NCBI GenBank assembly: GCA_017452165.1 | Contig: JAFTMY010000113.1 | Span: 1-38,178 of the forward strand | Reading direction: 5' to 3' | From: Clostridia bacterium | GTDB taxonomy: Bacteria > Bacillota > Clostridia > Christensenellales > UBA1242 | Length of the DNA: 38,178 nucleotides | Shown: piece after piece, positions 33,213 to 38,178 of the stretch | Layout of the letters: each line of letters opens with the position of its first letter | How positions within the stretch are numbered: position 1 is the first letter of the stretch | The notes under the pieces: generated by a model | What the model saw: the letters and a program-made list of their open reading frames with translations, nothing else | The model's database searches: none | Told to the model about the DNA's origin: nothing | Position numbers and translations under genes: made by a program

Positions 33213-33809
33213 TTAAATTTCTTTTCTATCAAGTAGAGCCTTTGAAAGAGTTACTTCATCAGCATACTCAAGTTCACTACCCATAGAGATACCTTGTGCT
33301 ATTCTTGAAACTTTTATTCCGAGTGGTTTTAAAAGTCTTGAAATATAAAGAGCAGTTGCTTCGCCTTCAACATCTGGATTTGTTGCAATAATAACTTCTT
33401 GAGTTATACCATCATCAAGTCTAGTCAAAAGTTCTTTTATTCTAATATCATTTGGACCAACACCTGCAAGTGGATTAATAACACCGTGCAAAATATGATA
33501 TTGACCTTTAAAGTTTCCTGTCTTTTCAATTGCGATAGAATCCTTAGGTTCTTTCACAACACAAATAATCTTTTTATCTCTTTCTCTACAAAAAGCGCAA
33601 GGAGTTTGCTCAGTATAGTTTCCACACACATCACAAAACTTAATTTTCTCTTTTATATTAAGTAAACTTTCAGCAAAATTTTTAACCGATTCATCAGACG
33701 CACGAATAATATGATAAGCATATCTTTCTGCTGTTCTCTTGCCAACTGACGGAAGTTTTGAAAACTCGTTAATAAGTCTTGCAATTGGCTCAATCTGGTT
33801 AATATTCAC
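33213..33809 (-). CDS. recR: Recombination mediator RecR
   Basis: This 198-aa protein has an N-terminal helix-hairpin-helix (LPSVGKRTAERYAYH, about 19-33), the C4 zinc motif (Cys59, 62, 71, 74), a Toprim domain (about 80-175) and full family length. RecR works with RecF and RecO to load RecA at gaps. Its start overlaps the ybaB stop by one base. The order dnaX-ybaB-recR is conserved widely in bacteria. Confidence 0.97.
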   Translation of the reverse strand: MNINQIEPIARLINEFSKLPSVGKRTAERYAYHIIRASDESVKNFAESLLNIKEKIKFCDVCGNYTEQTPCAFCRERDKKIICVVKEPKDSIAIEKTGNFKGQYHILHGVINPLAGVGPNDIRIKELLTRLDDGITQEVIIATNPDVEGEATALYISRLLKPLGIKVSRIAQGISMGSELEYADEVTLSKALLDRKEI

Positions 33810-34132
33810 TAAATAAGTCCTCCTAAAGCACCAAGTTTTTCTGCCTTCATTTTATCAGCCTTTGCTTTTGCATCGTTATAAGCAGCAACAATTAAATCTT
33901 CAAGCATTTCAACATCTTCAGGGTCAACAACGCTTGGGTCAACCTTAACGCTAACCATATCAAACTTACCATTAATTTCAACCTTTACAAGGTTACCGCT
34001 TGCACTTCCTTCAAAAATTGTGTTATCAACTTCTTCCTTAGATTTCATTGCTTCTTGTTGCATTCTTTGTGCTTGTTGCATTAATGCTTGCATATTATTG
34101 CCACCACCAAAGCCACCAAAATTTCTTGCCAT
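33809..34132 (-). CDS. YbaB/EbfC nucleoid-associated protein
   Basis: This 107-aa protein is short and Met/Gln-rich at the start (MQALMQQAQRMQ), with the family core EGSASGNLVKVEINGKF and a helical end. YbaB proteins form dimers that bind DNA. It lies between dnaX and recR in the usual operon, with AAGGAG before the ATG. Confidence 0.96.
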   Translation of the reverse strand: MARNFGGFGGGNNMQALMQQAQRMQQEAMKSKEEVDNTIFEGSASGNLVKVEINGKFDMVSVKVDPSVVDPEDVEMLEDLIVAAYNDAKAKADKMKAEKLGALGGLI

Positions 34133-34209
34133 AATAATTCTCCTTATTTTTAATTTATTTTGATTTTTAAATCTCTTACATATTTATTATAGAGATTTTT
34201 ATTTTATTA

Positions 34210-34785
34210 TCAAACATTTTTTATATGTTTTATAACAAGTTTTCCGCCAAGAAGTTTATTTAACTTATCAGCATCACTTTCTTTTTTTACAAATTGTTTA
34301 ACTTTATAGCCTAGACTCTTAGTTTTAAAAAATTCACTTATAGTTTCTCCATACCTTTCATTATCTGAAAACTCCTTTAAATCCATATCAGTTTCAAAAT
34401 CTATTTCAGCAATTTTGTTACTTAAAATAATAGATTTAATCTTTCTACAAATCATAAGAGTTGAGAAATTTTTAGTTTCTCTAAGATACTTTAAAAGTTC
34501 TCCTAGAAGTTTAATTCCTTCATCAGGTTTACTTATTTCACCACCAAAAACATCTACTTCGTTTTTTATAGCCTTTAGTTCTTCTTTTATTTCATTAATT
34601 TCAGACTTTGAAAAACCATCTTCTATCTTTTCATTAATTGGATTATTAAAATTACCAATATTGTTATTATTAATTATATTTTCCGAATTTTTTACAATAT
34701 TACTATTTTTTGAAGAATTTTGCAATTTTAAATCTAGGCTCTTAACTGGGAAACTTATTTTTAATAATTTCTTCAAGTTTTTCAA
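34210..34785 (-). CDS. DnaX tau-specific C-terminal region in the +1 frame
   Basis: This frame overlaps the end of dnaX and lies one base forward of it. It has no usable start of its own: the nearest TTG (34785) has its purine-rich stretch too close, and a TAG stands three codons upstream. After a low-complexity linker (about 20-60) comes a domain (about 85-190) with the layout of tau domain V, which binds DnaE/DnaC-type partners. It is best read as the C terminus of full-length tau made by a +1 shift, possibly at TTTCCCA (34750-34744 on the minus strand). A frameshift mutation or sequence error is the alternative. Confidence 0.65.
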   Translation of the reverse strand: MKNLKKLLKISFPVKSLDLKLQNSSKNSNIVKNSENIINNNNIGNFNNPINEKIEDGFSKSEINEIKEELKAIKNEVDVFGGEISKPDEGIKLLGELLKYLRETKNFSTLMICRKIKSIILSNKIAEIDFETDMDLKEFSDNERYGETISEFFKTKSLGYKVKQFVKKESDADKLNKLLGGKLVIKHIKNV

Positions 34786-35884
34786 CCCTCTCTAAGAGCG
34801 AACTTTCACTAATAACTTTAATAAGTGTTATTTCTAAAACAATTCTAGGTTTTGCACTGTATCTAAGTTCTTGCTCGACAGCACTAAGCACTTCAATTGA
34901 TTTTAAAATTGTATTATAGTTTTGTTGCTCAGATTGTTTTTTCATCTGGTCATAAATATCGTCCTTTACAACAACGATACTTCTTGAATCATCTCCAAGA
35001 GCATTTACAAGTAGTAAATCCTTAAAATATGCAATCAAATCATTTGAAAACACAAGTGGACTAATACCAGTTGAGAGAACTTTGTCAAGTTCAACCAATG
35101 TATCACCAATATTTTTATTTAAAATATGATTAGTTAAATTTATTAAAATTTCCTTTTTAGAAACACCTAAAACTGAAATAACTTTTTGCATTGTAAGTTC
35201 ACTGCCTGCAAAAGACACACATCTATCAGCGATTGACAAAGTATCACGAACACTACCTTCACCTGCTCTTGCAATAATATTGATACTTTGTTCATCATAA
35301 GTAATCTTTTCAGAGTCAAGAACTTTTTTAAGCAGTGAAGACAAATCCTCAAGAGACACAAGTTTAAAGTCAAATCTTAAACATCTAGATAGAATAGTCG
35401 CTGGTAATTTATGCACTTCAGTTGTTGCCAAAATAAATACTGTGTAACTAGGTGGTTCTTCCAAAGTCTTTAAAAGAGCATTAAAAGCACTAGTTGAAAG
35501 CATATGAACTTCGTCTATAATATAAACTTTATACTTTCCAACAACAGGTGGATACTTTACCATTTCACGAAGGTCTCTTATTTCGTTTACACCATTATTT
35601 GACGCAGCGTCAATTTCTAAAATATCCATATTATTTTCGCTAAGCCCTTTGCAAGACTCACACATTTCGCAAGGTGAACCATTTACTGGACTAGTGCAGT
35701 TTATTGCTCTAGCAAAAATTTTAGCAGAACTCGTCTTACCTGTTCCACGACTTCCTGTAAAAAGATAGGCGTGTGATATTTTATCAGTTTTTATTTGGTT
35801 TACCAATGTTTTTGTGATATGTTCTTGACCAACAACATCATCAAAATTTCTAGGACGATATTTTCTATACAATGCTAAATACAT
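34742..35884 (-). CDS. dnaX: DNA polymerase III subunit gamma (DnaX, short form)
   Basis: I place the start at the ATG at 35884 (MYLALYRKYRP), with AAGGAG upstream; the reading frame extends further without support. The 380-aa product has Walker A GSRGTGKT (44-51), the zinc module (Cys63, 72, 75, 78), Walker B IIDEVH (122-127) and clamp-loader domains I to III. It stops soon after the coiled LLERVEKLEEIIKN stretch, like gamma of other bacteria, while the tau part continues in the next frame at 34210-34785. It heads the operon with ybaB and recR. Confidence 0.95.
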   Translation of the reverse strand: MYLALYRKYRPRNFDDVVGQEHITKTLVNQIKTDKISHAYLFTGSRGTGKTSSAKIFARAINCTSPVNGSPCEMCESCKGLSENNMDILEIDAASNNGVNEIRDLREMVKYPPVVGKYKVYIIDEVHMLSTSAFNALLKTLEEPPSYTVFILATTEVHKLPATILSRCLRFDFKLVSLEDLSSLLKKVLDSEKITYDEQSINIIARAGEGSVRDTLSIADRCVSFAGSELTMQKVISVLGVSKKEILINLTNHILNKNIGDTLVELDKVLSTGISPLVFSNDLIAYFKDLLLVNALGDDSRSIVVVKDDIYDQMKKQSEQQNYNTILKSIEVLSAVEQELRYSAKPRIVLEITLIKVISESSLLERVEKLEEIIKNKFPS

Positions 35885-36063
35885 AACATTTCTCCTTGTG
35901 TTAAATTGCATAAATCACTTAATTTTATTGATTTTTATACAATTTTAATATTATTTTTATAAATAATTATATAATTTTCTATAAAACCGTGTAGAATAAT
36001 AGTTATTTTTATTATATAATGTAGAATTTTATTTATTTAATATAGAATTTTACATTTTAAAAA

Positions 36064-36624
36064 TTATTTTTCTTTTACTTTTGTTTTAATTCTTTGAAGT
36101 GTGTTATCAATAACCTTTACACCCTTATCTAAACTTTTAGCAATTTCAGATTGTTTCATACCACTTAAATAATGTTTTAAAACTTCCTTTTCAAAATCAT
36201 TAAGTTCTTTTTCACAAATCTTGATTTTTTCTTGAAACTTTTCTCTATCAATAAAAATATCAAGTGGGTCATTTGAAAAATTCCTATCCATAACGATATC
36301 TAAAATCGACATTTCATCTCCATCATCATTATAGTTTGTGTAACTAACAGATTCATTTAAAACCTTATTTTTTTGTGCATTTGAAGTTCTAATAGCATCA
36401 AGCATTTCTCTCTTTATACAAATTTTAACAAAAGAATCAAATTTTTTATCAGAAGTAGATTCACCTTTATAATTTTTACAAGCCTCTAAAATTCCGATAA
36501 TACCTTCTTGAAAAAGGTCATCTTTTGTTCCACCCTTAATATAATATTTTTTACTAAGAAAACTTACATAAGGTGAATATTTTTGAAACAACTTAATAAT
36601 TTCAGTATGGTTAATATTCTCCAA
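36064..36624 (-). CDS. Sigma-70 family factor resembling SigH (Spo0H)
   Basis: This 186-aa protein has region 2 with DDLFQEGIIGILEACKNYKG (about 35-54), a KKFDSFVKICIKREMLDAI stretch of region 2.3-2.4 (about 60-78) and a C-terminal region 4 HTH (about 145-185: EKEVLKHYLSGMKQSEIAKS). The start is TTG at 36624, 9 bases after AAGGAG, inside the rlmB stop region. Its place after rlmB and mrnC matches sigH of Bacillota. Sporulation is not implied; SigH-like factors also serve competence and stationary phase. Confidence 0.88.
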   Translation of the reverse strand: MENINHTEIIKLFQKYSPYVSFLSKKYYIKGGTKDDLFQEGIIGILEACKNYKGESTSDKKFDSFVKICIKREMLDAIRTSNAQKNKVLNESVSYTNYNDDGDEMSILDIVMDRNFSNDPLDIFIDREKFQEKIKICEKELNDFEKEVLKHYLSGMKQSEIAKSLDKGVKVIDNTLQRIKTKVKEK

Positions 36625-36626
36625 TA

Positions 36627-37352
36627 CTATTTTCTCCTTTGACGAATAACTTCATAAGTAGCAATACCAGCACTAACGCTTGCATTAAGCGAGTTTACTT
36701 GACCAAACATTGGAATACTAATAACACCATCGCAAAGTTTACGAGTAAGTCTACTAACGCCATTACCCTCGCCACCAACAACTAGTGCAACATTGCCTGT
36801 AAGGTTAGTTTTATACATTTCTTCTCCGTCCATATCAAGAGCATAAACCCAAACATTTTCATTTTTAAGTTGTTCAATAACTTGGTTTATGTTTGTTACT
36901 CTAACAACAGGAAGATACGCTGTTGCTCCTGCAGATGTTCTAACAACAGTTTCATTTACACTTGCGCTTCTTCTATTAGAAATTATAACACCAGTTGCAC
37001 CTGCACACTCTGCAACTCTAATAATTGAACCAAGGTTATGTGGGTCTAAAACTTCATCTAAGATTATAAATAGCATATCCTTGCCCTCTTGCTTGCAGTT
37101 ACTAATAAGTTTATCAAGTGAAGCATACTCAAAATCTGGACACTCTGCAATAACACCTTGATGATGACCAGTTTCTGACATCTTATCAAGGTCTTTTTTA
37201 TCCATATATTGAACTTTTATGTGTTTTTTTGCACAAATATCTTCTATTTCTTTCAAAAGTGTATTTGGATTACCTTTTTCAATAATAACTCTCTTTATAT
37301 CTGTGCTACTATTAATTATTTCCCTAACAGGGTTTTTTCCTTCAATTTTCAT
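36627..37352 (-). CDS. rlmB: 23S rRNA 2'-O-methyltransferase, TrmH/RlmB family
   Basis: This 241-aa SPOUT methyltransferase has a substrate-binding N-terminal domain (1-75), then motif 1 in NLGSIIRVAECAGATGV, motif 2 in VALVVGGEGNGVSRL, and motif 3 in VNSLNASVSAGIATYE, which forms the AdoMet knot. RlmB methylates G2251 (E. coli numbering) of 23S rRNA; other TrmH enzymes have other targets. It follows mrnC and directly precedes the sigma gene. AAGGA supports the start. Confidence 0.93.
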   Translation of the reverse strand: MKIEGKNPVREIINSSTDIKRVIIEKGNPNTLLKEIEDICAKKHIKVQYMDKKDLDKMSETGHHQGVIAECPDFEYASLDKLISNCKQEGKDMLFIILDEVLDPHNLGSIIRVAECAGATGVIISNRRSASVNETVVRTSAGATAYLPVVRVTNINQVIEQLKNENVWVYALDMDGEEMYKTNLTGNVALVVGGEGNGVSRLTRKLCDGVISIPMFGQVNSLNASVSAGIATYEVIRQRRK

Positions 37353-37407
37353 AATATTATTCCTTTTTTAATCTTATTAATTTAGATTGTATAATTTTAA
37401 GAATTAT

Positions 37408-37812
37408 TTATTCAACAACAATTTCTTCAAGTGACTTATTTAAAATATAGTTAAGTCTCTCTATATTTCCAATTAAATAATTATAGCCAATAATCGCTTC
37501 AAGTGCTGTTGCATAAATATACTCAGTATAACTAAAGTTTTTTGCCTTTGTATGGATATGTGTGTTCCTTGCTCTATGGGCAATATCATTTTCATCTTCT
37601 GTCAAAAACTCTTCTAATTTCTTAAATGTTTTAAACTGAGCGCCTGCTTTTATAACAGAAGTAACAATTCTATTCATTTTATTAACTTTTACGCCTAAAG
37701 TTTTTGCCACATACTCTCTCACAAACAGAGTCTGAACACCATCACCTATCATCGCAAGAACTAATGCTTGCATTTGCTTTGCTTTTTCTTCGCTTAATTT
37801 ATTATCAGTCAT
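37408..37812 (-). CDS. mrnC: Mini-ribonuclease 3
   Basis: I place the start at 37812 (MTDNK), with AAGGA upstream; the reading frame goes 17 codons further without support. The 134-aa product is a single RNase III catalytic domain without a dsRNA-binding domain: IGDGVQTLFVREYV stands for the first catalytic motif, and TALEAIIGYNYL with Glu for the second. Mini-III matures 23S rRNA ends. The order mrnC-rlmB-sigH is typical. Confidence 0.93.
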   Translation of the reverse strand: MTDNKLSEEKAKQMQALVLAMIGDGVQTLFVREYVAKTLGVKVNKMNRIVTSVIKAGAQFKTFKKLEEFLTEDENDIAHRARNTHIHTKAKNFSYTEYIYATALEAIIGYNYLIGNIERLNYILNKSLEEIVVE

Positions 37813-37911
37813 AATTCCTTTTCCTACACCGATAATTATAGCATTAATATAATAATTTATCAATTATTATAAGTATTTTGTTATCTTAATTTTATTTGTG
37901 GTTTGTTTTAG

Positions 37912-38043
37912 TGTTAGGGGGCTAGCCCCCTATAACCCCCACAAGGAACTTGTCCCTTGACCCGTATTTAAATTTATTTTTTGCAAAATAAATTTTGGTG
38001 CTAGTCTTGTCAAAACTCTCACGAGTTTTGCCTGACCCCTATA
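37912..38043. repeat. Dispersed structured repeat, copy 2
   Basis: It starts with the perfect 18-bp palindrome TAGGGGGCTAGCCCCCTA, followed by ACCCCCACAAGG...CCTTGACCC, an AAATTTATTTT/AAAATAAATTT hairpin, CAAAACTC-TCAC-GAGTTTTG and GCCTGACCCCTA. Several stems are kept in copy 1 (19976-20112) by paired changes, which suggests selection on structure. 37813-37911 shows nothing else. Confidence 0.85.
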
Positions 38044-38079
38044 TTATAATTTATAATTGATATTTTATAATTAGATTTA

Positions 38080-38137
38080 TGGACTCTGTCCATACCTGCA
38101 AGGAGCATTGCCCCTTGACCCGTTTTAAAATTTATAA
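38080..38137. repeat. Partial third copy of the dispersed repeat
   Basis: GGACTCTGTCC is followed by CAAGGAGCATTGCCCCTTG and ACCCGTTTTAAAATTTA, matching the middle part of copy 2 (CAAGGAACTTGTCCCTTGACCCG). The end stems are missing. Confidence 0.65.
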
Positions 38138-38144
38138 AAATAAA

Positions 38145-38178
38145 AACACCTTAAAAGCTATATGCTAATAAGGTGTTA
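38145..38178. terminator. Terminator of a gene beyond the right edge
   Basis: AACACCTTA (38145-38153) pairs with TAAGGTGTT (38169-38177). A-rich sequence precedes it, so on the minus strand it ends in T. It may belong to a gene outside the window. Confidence 0.55.

Overview
The window is a very AT-rich stretch of a low-GC Bacillota-type genome. Shine-Dalgarno sequences are of the AAGGAG type, the code is standard (TGA ends real genes), and the right side holds the gene orders mrnC-rlmB-sigH-like and dnaX-ybaB-recR. An uncultivated gut-type Bacilli or Clostridia lineage is my best guess; species cannot be told from the sequence.

REGION 1 (1 to about 16340): an integrated mobile element of at least 16 kb beside a tRNA-Thr(GGT) gene. 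Its left end is not visible. It combines parts usually seen apart. (a) A replication protein with circovirus-like HUH motifs plus a superfamily 3 helicase (589-1683, minus). (b) Upstream of it, a long nested palindrome whose 11-nt apical loop carries, on the rep-coding strand, the nonamer TAGTATTAC, the origin nonamer of some eukaryotic CRESS-DNA viruses, with iteron-like ATGCGAC repeats nearby. (c) A filamentous-phage-like assembly and virion module: a Zot/pI-type ATPase, a 1343-aa fibre-like protein (membrane anchor, long coiled coil, about 15 Cys/His repeats, beta-helix-like tip), two further anchored exported proteins and two small soluble proteins. No major coat protein is obvious. (d) A control and integration module: LexA-like repressor with its own promoter and operator, sigma-region-4-like HTH protein behind a possible attenuator, xis-like protein and a tyrosine integrase followed by eight TTGTAGTCA arm-type sites. 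Two five-copy arrays of a repeat phased at 21 bp sit upstream of the late operon and upstream of xis-int, both pointing at the unit they precede, which suggests shared regulation. A lone AAA ATPase (DUF4143 type) is probable cargo.

REGION 2 (16.3-20.3 kb): tRNA-Thr, a decayed copy of its 5' half, 0.5 kb of AT-rich DNA without genes, and three lineage-specific proteins, one with a transglutaminase-like triad.

REGION 3 (20.3-33.1 kb): chromosomal genes: HAD nucleotidase-like and SGNH hydrolase pair, DUF1292 protein, an EcsC/SHOCT-like protein, a 6S-like non-coding RNA candidate with promoter and terminator, the NfeD-stomatin pair, an O-antigen ligase/polymerase-like membrane protein facing a sugar transferase, and several small membrane proteins.

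REGION 4 (33.2-38.2 kb): housekeeping genes recR, ybaB, dnaX (read in two frames, suggesting a +1 frameshift for tau), a sigma-H-like factor, rlmB and mrnC, then copies of a structured dispersed repeat also present at 20.0 kb.
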